64,000 nucleotides of DNA from Agrocybe praecox (taxonomy: Eukaryota > Basidiomycota > Agaricomycetes > Agaricales > Agrocybaceae), in assembly GCA_964017145.1 (NCBI GenBank), contig OZ024840.1, positions 3,348,001 through 3,412,000 on the forward strand. Direction: 5' to 3'. Each line of letters opens with the position of its first letter. The stretch's first letter is position 1. The position numbers were made by a program, and so were the translations under genes. This document shows, piece after piece, positions 22,281 through 34,300 of this stretch. The notes below the pieces were generated by a model. That model saw only the letters and a program-made list of their open reading frames with translations, was not told where the DNA came from and made no database searches.

Positions 22281-23066
22281 TATCATCCCTCTCATTTTCG
22301 ATCTTCTTTACTGCTTTTCCCCCCTGTAGTATTACATTTCCTGCTCCTGCCATGGTGCCGATACCTTTCGCCTCTTTCTGTATATTTATTTAGTGGACTG
22401 TTTTCCTTGTTTTTTCTTTTCAGCTCAATTTCGACGATATTATTCTGTATAAATGATAAAATGGATTGTAACAGTGTATCTGGATTCTGTAGTTGATACA
22501 TATGTCATACTTACAATCTTGTTGACCCAGCCGGAACCAATTTCGTTGGCAATGCTTGGCCGGAGACTCTTCAACTTCATCATGGCTGAATACTGTCTTT
22601 TGCTTGGTACTTTTGAACATATAATGTTCTGATCCCTGGTCTGGCGCCTCAGACCGCTCGGCCATCTCACCATATATGGATAGCAGAATTTGTACATATT
22701 GGTTAGAAGCCTTAGGAGTTTTCCCAGCAGTGACGACCGGGACCTTTGGTGCCCACTTCAACTTTCTTCCAACTTTCTTCTGTCATTCATGTTGGATATA
22801 TTGTACTTTCCCTCTAAGACAAGATGTGCATTATATATCTTTCTTCTTTATTAGCGTCGTTGGATCAGTTATAATGCACCTTGTGTTCAGGAAGCGAGAA
22901 TAGTACAAGGACATAACTATTTCCTTTCCCATCACAAGGAAACACGCTGCCCTATATATATAATTAAATCCTTCTAATTGGAATCCACACAATTGCTTTT
23001 CTCTCTCTCTCTCGTCCATAACTTTACTTTTCTAAAAGTGCTGGCCGCTTCGCTTCCTGCCTCGTC
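22281..23066. other. Intergenic region with a tRNA-like fragment
   Basis: About 790 bp between a TF gene and an F-box gene. The only structured element I can name is a tRNA-Leu-like 5' half on the minus strand at 22606-22671, described separately. The end near 23000 has a CT-rich run (ctctctctctctcg) just before the next start, consistent with a promoter or leader. Confidence 0.5.
22606..22671 (-). other. tRNA-Leu-like fragment (A-box half), probably a pseudo-tRNA or tRNA-derived repeat head
   Basis: Read on the minus strand from 22671, the sequence begins ggtgagatggccgagcgg and continues tctgaggcgccaga. This is the acceptor strand and D-arm typical of eukaryotic tRNA-Leu, including an internal A box. 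It then diverges: the anticodon loop lacks the invariant U before the anticodon and the 3' anticodon strand is absent. The 3' half has only a weak B-box-like gttcaaaag, and no matching acceptor strand was found. It is therefore not a functional tRNA. A SINE head is possible but unproven. Confidence 0.45.
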
Positions 23067-25072
23067 ATGTCTGTGCTTCAATGGGCCTCAAATGCTTCTG
23101 GTTATATCACATATGCTGCTTTTCGTATGTATTTCAGTAACAGCAAAGACTCGGAACCAAGTTCGATAAATAAAATTTCTCCTGACTTATGGATTGACCA
23201 CATCTTCCCTTACTGCTTGGTAGAAGATCTTGTTCGCTTTCGTCAGGTGAGTAATTCGAATATCCTTTTTTTCTAGATGCAGGCTGATAACGCGTCATGG
23301 TCCAGTCAAGCAAATTTTATTACTTACTTACTCATGAGCCAGCTATCTGGAAACGGTATCTGGAACGTATGCGAATTCCAGTCCAGCAGATGCGACCCAC
23401 CCTTCAATATAAGGAGCTCATCGCAAATTATGAGATTGAAAACTTTGTGACCTCTGCGTGTGCCCTGGACCGCTCCTGGCGCAAAGGTGAACCGGTAATT
23501 TGGAGAGAGCAGATCCATGCTTCCCAATACCGAGTCATTGACATGAAGATGGTTCCTGGCGGCAAATTTCTCGTTGCTTCTGTCCGCGACAGAAAGAATT
23601 TTCGTTTCTTCATCCTCGTCTATGCTTTGGATGTCCTCTTTGGTTCTCGTATGCTAGCTCGTGTTCCGACTGGATATAAGGCGTTCAACTTGCAGGTCAA
23701 GTATATGAAACACCAGGGCACCGACGGATTGATGATATCGTACATCAGAAGGCGATTCCGCAACGGTGTGCCATTGAGGTCTGTTACACTCCCCTTTCAT
23801 CTCCTTCCCTTGAACTGATTATATCTATCGCTCAGAGCGCGAGATAATATAAACAACTTCTACCATGCCACGCCCATTTCTCTACCATATTCCGCTATAT
23901 ACGAAGCTTGCTCCATCCACATGCGTTTGGATTCCGTCGAAATATTGATCAGTCCGGCTGCAATCCCACAATCGCCAGGAAAGTACACTGGAATCGCCCG
24001 CGGGCTTGAGGCACCCTTCAAAGACGTATACATCTACGAATCAGGCCACGAAATCCACTCCCTCACTCTTTTCCACGTGGACGGGGTGCCTTGCATGGCC
24101 TTTGTGGAGGAGCAAGCGACGCAATCAGTAATCCACGTCCGGCCTATCGATGGTACTTCTTTCGCCACACTTGAATGTACGGATTTTGTTGTCGGAGCAG
24201 TGAGTTTCTTCCACTGGATTTGAACTTCAATCATCTCGGTATACTGATTACTTTTCTTCTCGCAGCCTCATAGAATCAGGTCAATACGTTATCTCCCGAG
24301 TCAGAAAGGCTTTCTTGTCGTTCGAACCATCAGGCAACTCCTCGAGACAGCTGATATCATACTTTTCGAGATATATGACCTGCCTTCATTGGAAGGTGAT
24401 CAATTGGTGCTTCCAATTATACGCTGGGATTATGCCGATCAGTGGTATCTGTCTGGCGAATTCATTGTTTCTGATGCAGAAACTGAGAAGACATCAGAGG
24501 ACCATCCTGACATCCTCAAAGAAGAAGAGGGCCCTCCTACAATTTGGGTCTTCGCACCTTCGGATCAGGGATGCATGTTCTGGTGGTTCAGAGCCACCCC
24601 AGCTCCAGAAGCACGGGGAGACTATCGATACCAGTTTCACGGGGGCGGCTTTCATCAAAACGACCATTACGGCGAAACAGCCTTCCCTGGCGTAGAGCGT
24701 ACTCTATATCTCGAGTTCGAGAAAGGGATCGAAGAAGCGAAAAAACTGCGCAGAATCCGCAGATTCAATTGGCCATCGTATCGCTTTCCAGTGCGACATC
24801 TCGTCCCCGACTACGGAATCCCGGTAACTGAACGTGCGGAAGAAAGAGGTTTGTGCCTCGTCAACATCGCCTGCTCCGAGCATATTGGCGGCATTATCAA
24901 CGATTCCGGAGGATTGATAGCGATGGCCTGGGATGAGACCAGTGGGAAAATATGCCTTGCAGGAGAACGCGACGAACATATCAGAATATTGGATATGGCT
25001 CCAATCGCCGAGACGCACAAAAAGTTAGCCTACAGATGGGCGGAAGGCATGCTGATACCTAAAGACACTTAG
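23067..25072 (+). CDS. F-box protein of an expanded mushroom family
   Basis: Four exons (23067-23246, 23306-23778, 23836-24199, 24266-25072) give about 607 aa. The F-box reads KISPDLWIDHIFPYCLVEDLVRFRQ, continuing over the first intron as SSKFYYLLTHEPAIWKRYL. The long C-terminal region has beta-rich, propeller-like spacing (GKFLVASVRDRKNFRFFILVY ... GEFIVSDAE ... ENARGR-like segments absent) and ends with MAWDETSGKICLAGERDEHI. The C-terminal part probably recognises substrates for SCF ubiquitination. It is unrelated in sequence to the F-box protein at 3387. The first intron's acceptor was chosen at 23305 because nearer AGs lead to a stop. Confidence 0.82.
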
Positions 25073-25312
25073 TATTTTTCACTCTTTTAATCCTTAATTT
25101 TCTCTTTGTTTTGGACATGGATTTTTGTTGTACAATGTAAATATGTATGTATATCATGTAGCATGTGTTATCTCCCTTATGAACTGGCTTAAACTTGTGG
25201 ATTAATATAACGTAGTAAACCACTCTCCTAGCGATGATGTTATGTTTAGAGTCCATGCGTACAAGTAAAATTTGCCTATATGGCTATGTAATAACGATAG
25301 AAGTAATAAATA

Positions 25313-28300
25313 TCAACTCTTGATGAAAGTGCTCGGGGAAGTCCTGTCTTTCTCTCGTTCTCGGAACCGGTCCTTTTCTCGATCTTTCTCTTTCTCTTTA
25401 TCCCTCCTTCCAAAGCCCAGCATTGGAGCTGTCAGGCTTAGCTTACGGGTCGCCCGTCGCACATTAGAGCTTGCGGAATATCCGCTCCCCGTGCTACTAT
25501 TTGCTCCCATGGAGCTTGATAATGATAAAGGAGGTGCCGATAATTGGGTGCCAGAACGAGGGAGGTTTCCTGGATGAGGATCGCTAACATCATGCTCCGT
25601 GGAACGTTCTTTCCCCTTCAGATGTGTACCCGATTCACCCGTGTATATATTCCCATTACTGACTTGCGCGCGGTGCGATTCACGATGCTTTGGGGTTGCA
25701 GGTAAAGGAGGTAGGTCAGCATACTTATTTGACGACGACGAGAAGGAATGTGGCGCAGACGAAGCGCTGGCCGGTCGGGGCACGTTTGAATCTCCGTCGA
25801 AATTATGTTCTGTTGTCGTTTGCGACCAATCCGCAGAAACTGGTGCTAATGATGACTTTCTCACAGGAGGAAATTCCAAGTGAGCTCCTGATGTAGTAGA
25901 TGAAGTCGACGGTCTTGTTCCTGAACCTCCGGTATGTATCAGAGGGTGATTTAAATGTGAATTCGAACTAGGCGATGAAGAGGCTGACCCGGGTGGATGA
26001 TTTTGATCAAAGCCATTGACTCTTTGAAGTCCTTTGTTTTCATAAGGTATAGGAACGGTGTGACCGTTTTCTGACGGTATTCGCTGGGGTTTGGGGGTAG
26101 CAGGGGAACTCGATGGAGGTTTGAACCAACTCGTATGAGATGGCTCTTCCGCAGGTGGTACCGGAGAAGGTGGAGCATCTCGAGGCAAATGATTATCTGT
26201 TGTTGCTTTCGCTGTTGCTTTCAGGCTCTTCCTCTTTTTGAACCAACCTCCTGGAGATTTAGACTTTTCCTTCTCTTTCTCAGTCTTCTCCGTTTCACTA
26301 ACTTGAGGTATATGTGTTGAAGGGGCATTCATGGAATTAGAAAAGACGCCAGGCGGTAAAGGAGGCAAAGGAGGGGGCGGTTCCAGTGTCGAGCTGTCTA
26401 TAGTTGTCGAAAAAGAAGGTGTAGAGGTGGAGGGGCGCGGAGATTTGTCTGCAATAGATCGTTGCCCATCATGTGTGTGCCCCTGTGAACTACCAGCACC
26501 AGCTAAAGTTCCGCCACGACTGGCAGACACCGAGGGTGGTCTGCGTAAAGAACTGAAAAATTTATTGCCTAAAGCGGCAGGTGAACTAGGAGCAGGGTTT
26601 GAGGGGTGTGGTGAGATATCAGAACGCGGAATTACAGGAATGGGGACTGCAGGTAAAACGGGGTTTTCTGAACTGATTTGCGGGGGTATAATGGGTGCAA
26701 CCGGTATATGAGATGATGCATTATCCAATTCTTTCTCTGGGGATGTTATGTTGAGGCCAGGGGGCAGAATTGGTTGTTGTTGATGGTGTAAGGAAGGTGA
26801 TCCTGGAATAGGTATTGCTGAGTTGAGGAATACGTCGGTAGGTATGGACGGTGGTTCCGGAGGACGTAGTCCTAGAGAAACCAGGTCGATGTCTGCGGCT
26901 TGATAGTATAATACATACGCAGAACCGGAGTTAGAGTCGCCAAAATATTTTGAGATATCACTCTCTGGTATTGGATACACATTATCGTCGTCGAAAACTA
27001 GCCAGGTTCCCGCGGTCTTAATTATAGAGATGTAATGTCCATGATGAGGTCCACTATAAAAAGTAATCAGCTTTGTCCTAAAAAAAAAACCTTGGAAGAA
27101 AGGAACTGTACGCACTTGCCAATATGCACTACGATAGCAAATAAATTATACAGGCGGTCGGCGTCGTCAATATCATCTACAGTGTTGAATAGTCGAAGTT
27201 CGAAAGGAAATGCTACGCGGTAAGCGAGCTTGATGTATTTTGCCACATCTTCTTGGTATTTAAACCTTTTCAAGTGCAGTGCCAACACATTGGGTAGTTT
27301 CTTGATCTTCATTCTATTCAAACAGTGTCATAAATAGGTTTGTATGTTATGATTGATGGAGGAAAACATACCTTTTCTCGGCTTCCTGGAGGTCACAACA
27401 CGAATCACAAAAGAATTTATTCTTTTGGCAGAGCATCTCACTTGCGCTGAATTGTCGGAGACAGGCTGTAACACTGGAGTTCTGTTCAATATCAATCGAA
27501 AGATCAAGGAAGGATTCATCCCGTGAAGAGACCTGATACTCTGAATCAGTCAAATTTTCCATTAATGATGTATGCTACTCACTGTTTCACAAGTCAAGCA
27601 ACGGGTCTCGCTAGTAAGAATGCCTTCAAAGAGTTTATGAACAAGGGTCGCATCCGCAGGATGAGTTCCGGAATTTGAACTGTTAGCCGTCACAACGGTG
27701 GGCGGCGTCTTGGATCCAAGAGTCACAACAGAATTGGAGACTAGAGTAAAATAAGAAAATGAGAGTAAACCAAAAGAAAATGTACTCACGATCTTCCCCA
27801 TTGGCGCTGTTCTGCGCTTGTTTCTTTTCCTCTTCAATCTCCTCCACGATCCTATTCAGAAGATAATTTAGAAATTCATGTGCATCTTGATGCATAGTTG
27901 ACCGGAATACGTCGTTGAGTTCCTTCAACTTGTCGATGAAAGCGCGCGGTGCGACTGTCCCTTTGTCCCCAAGATTTGTGGAGATGTTGAGAAATAATGA
28001 CTGAAGCGCTGAAAAGAGGGTGGGTGGGTTTGAAGGGATAGGATGAGGTGAAGTCTGTGGGGAGGTTGAAGTGGACGTTTCATTGGCGTTTCCGGGAGTT
28101 GAGAGCTTTCGTTCCGGTTTCCGTCTAAGAGGCACAAGGGGGGCGGGAGACTTGGGCGTTGGAAGGATTGCAGGAGAACCGTCCGGTAGTGGTAGCTCAA
28201 CAACATCTTGTAGAAGAAGATCCCTGAAAGGAGTACAAAAATATAATGCTTGCAGAACCGAATTAGCGTAGCTGTGAATAGTCAGCCAGAATGTTATGAC

Positions 28301-28530
28301 TCTTAGTTTGCCTAACGCTCACCAAGTATTGCCGAACTGTGATACATATAGTGCATTGAATCGGTCAGCAACTCCTTGAAAGTAAAATCGAGGAATATAC
28401 GCACATTTTCAAGGCCAAATTTCTTTGCATCTGCCGAAGATGGCAAGGGTAACGCAGCCGGGGTAGCTGCTTTCGCCGCTCGTTCTAGTTGCTGTTGTGC
28501 TCCAAACGATATCCATTTCGACCGTGCCAT
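25313..28530 (-). CDS. USP-family deubiquitinase, Ubp9/Ubp13/CreB (USP12/46) type
   Basis: Removes ubiquitin from proteins. It begins at ATG 28530 ([15 protein letters not shown]). The Cys box reads [25 protein letters not shown] lies in a 14-nt exon (28323-28336) and its Cys codon is completed by the next exon at 28271. The catalytic domain continues with [14 protein letters not shown], zinc-binding CLTCET and CDSCC pairs, [12 protein letters not shown], and the His box [10 protein letters not shown] with [10 protein letters not shown] tail of about 500 residues rich in Ser/Pro/Thr follows, ending in Arg/Lys/Glu/Asp repeats; it is much longer than in the human homologs. CreB-type enzymes act with WD40 partners in fungal nutrient signalling. 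Orthology is inferred from the domain pattern. Confidence 0.88.
28323..28336 (-). other. 14-nt micro-exon of the deubiquitinase gene, carries split catalytic Cys codon
   Basis: On the minus strand the exon is ttcggcaatacttg, preceded by a cacag acceptor and followed by gtgagc. The catalytic Cys codon TG|C is split by the downstream intron (28272-28322). Reading through either flanking intron breaks the FGNTCYANS motif. Confidence 0.85.
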
Positions 28531-29104
28531 ACTAATGGTAACGCTCGCGTTGAGCAGGGCGCCTGGATGCTATCAAAACAGGCGAGACGACGACGACGAC
28601 GGCAAGATGATGGCAGAGTGTGGTAAGTCCTTAGTATTGGGATCAAGTCAAGGATCCATCAATCCTTACATGCGTCGGTCTAACTCAGAGTCATTTCAGC
28701 CACGTGACTATATCCTTTTTGAATTTAAATTTCTCTTTTTCAGTTGTTTTTCAGCCCCTTTAATCAGCGGAATTTTTAAATCGTCAGTAAAAAATGCAGC
28801 AGATGATAAGTACTTTGAATATTCTGGTTATACAAGTGAGAAATATTCATATGTCGTGGGCCCTGGATCCACGTTGCTTCTTTGATGCAAAGTACAGAGT
28901 GCCTGATCATCTGCTTAAGAATCGATAAGTAACCGTGTTCGGCCCGGCTCAAAACCCTTATTCAACAGAGTAAATACTTGTTCGCGATAATACATACAAC
29001 GGTTCCAATATCTGAAGAGACGCCAATGGAGATAGCATATTTCACCCCAGGATCCGCGCATGGTGTCTCCCATGGCAATCAATAGAGCATCACAACGTGG
29101 AAAG
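28531..29104. other. Intergenic region upstream of the deubiquitinase gene
   Basis: About 570 bp with no convincing gene. A CACGTG palindrome at 28701-28706, followed by AC, lies about 170 bp upstream of the deubiquitinase start and could bind a class B bHLH factor. The rest is AT-rich. Confidence 0.45.
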
Positions 29105-30654
29105 TTAGATCATTTTCTTGACATAGACCCAGTCCCCAACTTTCACAGTTCCATTTCCACTGGGAACACCATTACACCCTAAACAAGGCTTCATCTTTTC
29201 CTTTGGATCAAGGCCAGTCCTAAACTTCATAATGACCTTGTATGGCACAGCCTTATCCCGCTCTCCTGTGTCTGGGTTAACATTGGGCAACTATTGAAAA
29301 GTACCATGTCAGCTTTTCAGAGACAGCGTGAAAAAAACCAGCTGTATGCGTACTAAGCATCTTGTGCATTTTGAGACCAGTGTTATGGTGGGTGCGTCTG
29401 CAGAGCCAATAGAGATTTCTTCCCAGTCATCTTCCGCGAAGGGTCCCCCTCCGCTGAAAACGATATTGGGTCTGAATCTAATGAACCAAAGGAAGGAAAA
29501 CACATCAGTCTCCTCCTCGCCAATAAGTATATAATAGAACTCGTGAGAACACATTCCCCCTACCCCCCTCACGATTTCAGTACTTGCCTTTCAATCACCA
29601 CCTTGTCCTCCCTCCATCGTTCGTCTATGCCTTGTGTTCCGACGTATCCCCGTAGAGTCTCGTCGACAACAGCCGTACTTTCTCGTGACAAGACTAAAAG
29701 AGGATACATGTCTTGATATTTAGCAGTAGCATTCAAATCTGGAAAAGATGTAGTTGCGTCTACCGCGCGGGGTTCTGGCCCTTTATGAACAAGGTGGACT
29801 GGTCTTTCCATAAATTGAGAAAGGCTCTGTGAAGGTGCGTCTCTCGGGCCTACAGCAGATTCACAGATATAGCCGTCTACCGGAGGGTGTGTAGGCCATA
29901 GAGTAATCTGGGGGAGACTGCATATATTTGTCAAAAACTGCGGGAAAGATATACTAGACTGCACAACATACATTGACCATTTTTTCAAATGTTCTTCGGT
30001 AGGCTTCAGGGGGACTACAAAGTCCTGGCAGCCTGATCCCTCTGGAAATGTAACCCTGAGGTTGCCATTCAACTCGATGAATGACGTTATGAGAATCATC
30101 TAATGCATACATCTTGAGGTTTATTCCTTCCACATTCTATGCGGTCATTTGTACTGACCTTGGGGACTTCTCTCGCTGTTAACACTTGCGATTTAACTGC
30201 ATCGATGATACACCATATCCTATCGTTCTTTCGTGAAAGTTGTCTTGAATAAAGTTAAAATCATTATCATATGTCAGAGCTCACCTCGAGACCTTCAGCC
30301 GTATAATTGGCTGACTGCACAGAAATCCCCTGACAACTCTAATGGATAAAAACCCAAAACATGAGATCAGAAATTACGGCAACAAATGGTAATGCCGACC
30401 TTAATCGGGTGGATCAATATCTTGGACACGACCACATGTCCGGGAGGAGGCGCGGTCTTGACTGGCATCGTCTCGAGCGTTGGTTTTTGACTGGAGCTCC
30501 GGGTAGTATCGTTGGCAGCCTTGCTAGCCCCCTTTCGGCGAAGACCGCAGAAAGTAAGGATGATAGAGAACAAAAGTGCCAAAGCTGTCCATGCGAACAG
30601 GGAGTTCAGGTTATGGATCCTCGTGAGAGACCATGGATCAAAAACAGGTGTCAT
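29105..30654 (-). CDS. Membrane-anchored MOSC-domain protein (mARC/YcbX-like)
   Basis: Minus-strand gene of about seven exons. The chosen ATG at 30654 gives MTPVFDPWSLTRIHNLNSLF, then a single membrane helix (AWTALALLFSIILTFCGL) and a basic flank, as in N-anchored mARC enzymes. The MOSC N-terminal barrel follows (HPIKSCQGISVQSANYTAEGLENDRIWCIID). The MOSC domain contains VIERFRPNIVFSGGGPFAEDDW, KCTRCLLPNVNPDTG and CLGCNG. Such proteins bind the molybdenum cofactor and reduce N-hydroxylated compounds; the substrate here is unknown. The intron at 29478-29587 must use a GC donor (AG|GCAAGT) to join VIER to FRPN. A 60-bp segment at 29918-29977 has splice ends but is also in frame, so it may be a retained intron. 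Confidence 0.85.
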
Positions 30655-31354
30655 GAGGCTCGGTGAAATCACTTGAATTAGCAGCAGGTGCCAATTATGT
30701 CGCGGGCGTATGTTACTCGACGACTAATCCGAGAAAAGTTTCCTGGGTGATGTGTAAAGCAACTAAAAAATCCGACGAACGAAGTGTAGAGACTATGGGT
30801 GGTTGGAGGAGAACGCTTGAGTTTTTATGAAGCTCGGACTCCTGTGCATAATGGGGATGACGAGAATGATAAATTAGTAGCCTAACGTATGACTGGTTTT
30901 TACCACATATTTTGGGGACCAACGAACGTGTATATGGATAAATTCCATGTAAAATCAATAAATCAATGATATCATTTCGCATTTTTTACGAGTTCCTTCC
31001 AAAAGCAATATGTTGGCTTTCGTTTGCAAGGGCATTTAGAAGAGAAAATCATTGAGTGAGTGTGTCGATGAGCGACCGCTTGCGATAGGGACGGGACGGT
31101 GTGTCGGTTTAAATAGGTATAAATTCCCGGGCAGGCATATAATAGGGTAAATTACAGGTCCGCAATTTTCCGTTGTTCAAAAAATGTAAATTAACGTGTA
31201 AATTAGCATGTATATATATATATATATACAAAACACGTGATTTTTCGAGTGTAATTCGATTTTTCGCCTCCTTTACCAGGCGAAAAGGCAATCTAATTAG
31301 GTTAGGAGCAGGTCCGCGAGTGATAATCGGGAAATGTGAATTGTTTATTTGTTT
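30655..31354. other. Intergenic region with a TA microsatellite
   Basis: Contains the likely promoter of the MOSC gene on its left side and the 3' region of the NLR gene on its right. A (TA)n run lies at about 31210-31229, with a CACGTG at 31234-31239 just after it. No gene is supportable here. Confidence 0.5.
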
Positions 31355-34300
31355 TCAGCGCCCAGAATTCTGCGGCAAATAACACCTCTCCCAATCTTCA
31401 CCGATCATGGCCCTTTCAAAGTCGATAACGCCATGCCCGCGTCGTGGCATGGTCATAATATTCTGTGGCTGCATAACCTCCAGCCGCTCCGAGACCCACA
31501 TGAGTCTGTGCTCTGTCTTCTGGGAAGCAACAATCCAGCCACTGTCTTGCAGTTTCCATCTGTATTTCTCCGTGTCGGTGTCCGTATCTAAGTCCCAGAC
31601 CCGCGCAGATCCATCCCAACAGCAAGAGACAATACGTCTATCATCTTTGGAGAAGGTGACTGCGTTAAGCATGCTTGAGTGGCCGACGAGCATTATATCG
31701 GCGACGCTTTCGTTCGAGACGTACGACCAAATTCGTATAAACCCATCATCGCATGCAGCAGCTAATTTCTTTCCATCGTGTGAGAGGCTGACCGAATGGA
31801 ATCCAAGGGAGGATGCGGTAGAAGGTTCTTCGCCATGGTTATTATGAGGCCAATAAAATGTCTTGATTGTCCTTAGACGTTCCCCAGATGATATATCCCA
31901 AACTTCATACAAGGATGTAGTGCCCAAATCTAGTTTTATCCCCGGGATACAGGCTGCAACCTGTCGCCCATTATTGGCATAGTGCGGAGGTAGCAAGGGA
32001 ACTTGTATGTTGCTCTTCATCGTTTGGGTAACATCCCCTGTCCGTACATCCCAAACAACCATGCAAGCAAGGCCGTCTAGTACAGAGCCGCTCACTACGT
32101 ATCGTTCGTCGTCTGAGAAGGAGAGAAAACATGTGAGTATATCAGCCACGAGTTCTTTTTCTTTGCCAGTTTCTACGTCCCATATCACTAGATGCGAGTG
32201 AAAAGTCATCTCCTCTGGCTGTGAATCAGGCGCCGGTTGGGTATGGAACTTTTTCATAAAGGCAAATTTTCTTCCGCTCCGTGACATTGCAATCGTTTCA
32301 CCGATAGTGATACTGCCGTCACATTTCAGATCCAATACCACATTACCAGTGGTTGCATTCAACACCTTTAGAAATGCACGCCCTGACCACAACAGTTTTT
32401 CCCCATTACCAGAGAACTTGGCTGACCACAATTCACGGAGATCGGGACTCGAGATCGCCATTATTTCAGCCCCTGTTGTCGAATCCCAGACTTGTACACG
32501 ACCAATAGTGGTAGACATAATCCTTTTGGAATCATCTGAAATTGTAATCTCCGCGGAGCATCCCACGCGAAGAATTCTCTTTTCGCTCCTGAATATATCG
32601 ATATTGCTATCAGAAGTTTGCTTTTTCTCTATTGCTCCTACTTCCGACTCGTCCCAGGACCACACATATACTGAAGCCTCCGATGTTGAGGCTATACGTG
32701 AACCATCCCGGGAGAACGCAATTGATAGTCCAATGTTTTTGTTGAGGTCGAAAACTTTTAATTGCGCCCCCGTTGACGTGTCCCAAACGTGCAAACTTCC
32801 ATCCTGTGAACCAGACACGAGGCGTGTGCCATCATATGAGAAACTGAGTGCGATAACCTCGTCTTCGTGTGGAAGCACCATCAATACTTTCCCCGTCAAT
32901 GTGTCCCACACCCGCGCGGTAGCGTCCTGTGAGCCCGTCACAACTAGTGTTCCATCAGGCGACATTGCTGTCGAAAAAGCGCGTTCGGAGTGTCCTTCAA
33001 GTGCGAGTGTTTTCAAAGCAAATTCTGAGGATATATCCCATATTTCAAGCGAGAATGAAGACATATGCTGAACGAGAAGCCTCTTTAGCATGTTCGAAAA
33101 TTGCAGCACGTCGTACGTATTAGTTGATTTGGGCATCTTTACCGTTCCCTGCAAAGTGCCGGTTACTATATCCATAACTTGCGCTTGATAAAATCCATCG
33201 GAAAGTGTCGACGGACACGTGAAAAGATGTGTTCCTTCGGTGGAGACTGTTGCGCGGAGGACATATAACTCCTGTAACAGGTGGAAAGAAGACGTATCCC
33301 TAATGCAAACCCAGTCGTAATATTTGTTCCACAAACATGCGACCACTAATCGAGTTCCATCCTGAGAAAATCTGATCAAGCGAATATCTTTAGCTTTAAA
33401 CGTATGCTGTTGCCGGCCAGTAGCAGCATCTAAGATCACCACAGAAGCCCAGCATCCAGCGACAACCTGCTTGCCGTCGTTGGAAAAAGCGAGGATCCGT
33501 GCCCCTTGTTTTATGTGTTTTATCATCAAAGGCAGAGATACAATGCCTTCGGTGTGGTTATAAAAAGGAATACCGGAGAATTTGTCTTTCCAGGCTTTGG
33601 TAAGAAGCGATGCTGACTGCCATGTTGCCAATGACGAGATGTACAAGTGTGGCGTCGAGCCAGTGGCCGGGCTACCGCTGAAATATGCTGCGAAATAGGC
33701 AACTTCTTGGAAATGTTTGGCTAGACCCGGCCTATTGTTCTTGAAGGGGAAAGTATCATTATTTGGAGCTTGGTGTAGAGAGAACAAGTTGCACGAACCT
33801 TCGATAACCAATGTGCCACATTCTGCAGCAAATGAAAACAATCTCCGCTTGACCCGACCAGGTTCATGGCCTCGATCCAGAACAAGACGCGGATTTGGAG
33901 GAAATAAGAAATGACATCGCAAAGGCGGCCGTCATCTGCATTGGGAAGTAAGGACAAATGGTGCGACCAATGCATACATGCGTATCTAAGCACAGGCACT
34001 ATGTTCTTATCGACATTCTCACGGAGTTCTTCGGCATGTTCACGATCCAATAGATACGACGATTTTATATCACCAATGTTGAATCGTAGTCCAATCTCCT
34101 CAGAGTTCATGATTTGAAAACATGCACCGGAAAGAAGACTGTGTTGAGCTGCTGCATTACACGAGAATTCGAAATGCTGGTCATCCAGGCGAAAATTTGA
34201 TCGAGCGTGATTGAAAATGAAATCGGGAAAGGAAGCGTGATACCAGTAAACCTTGCCATCTTGCACATACATAACAGCATGAAGATTGTCCAGGACAAGA

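Noticed and set aside
31210..31229. TA run as a transposon target or origin
   Set aside because: A simple dinucleotide microsatellite with no flanking inverted repeats or duplicated target site.
32307..33071. 254-aa plus-strand frame
   Set aside because: Antisense shadow of the WD40 repeats of the NLR gene; Ser/Thr-rich text comes from reverse reading of WD repeats.
33721..33922. Reading the NLR as two genes, a NACHT protein and a separate WD40 protein
   Set aside because: A 59-bp phase-0 intron (33740-33798) joins HWLSK to NNRPGLAKHFQEVAYF, a continuous NACHT-WD linker, and the first ATG of the supposed second gene lies inside the first gene's coding sequence.
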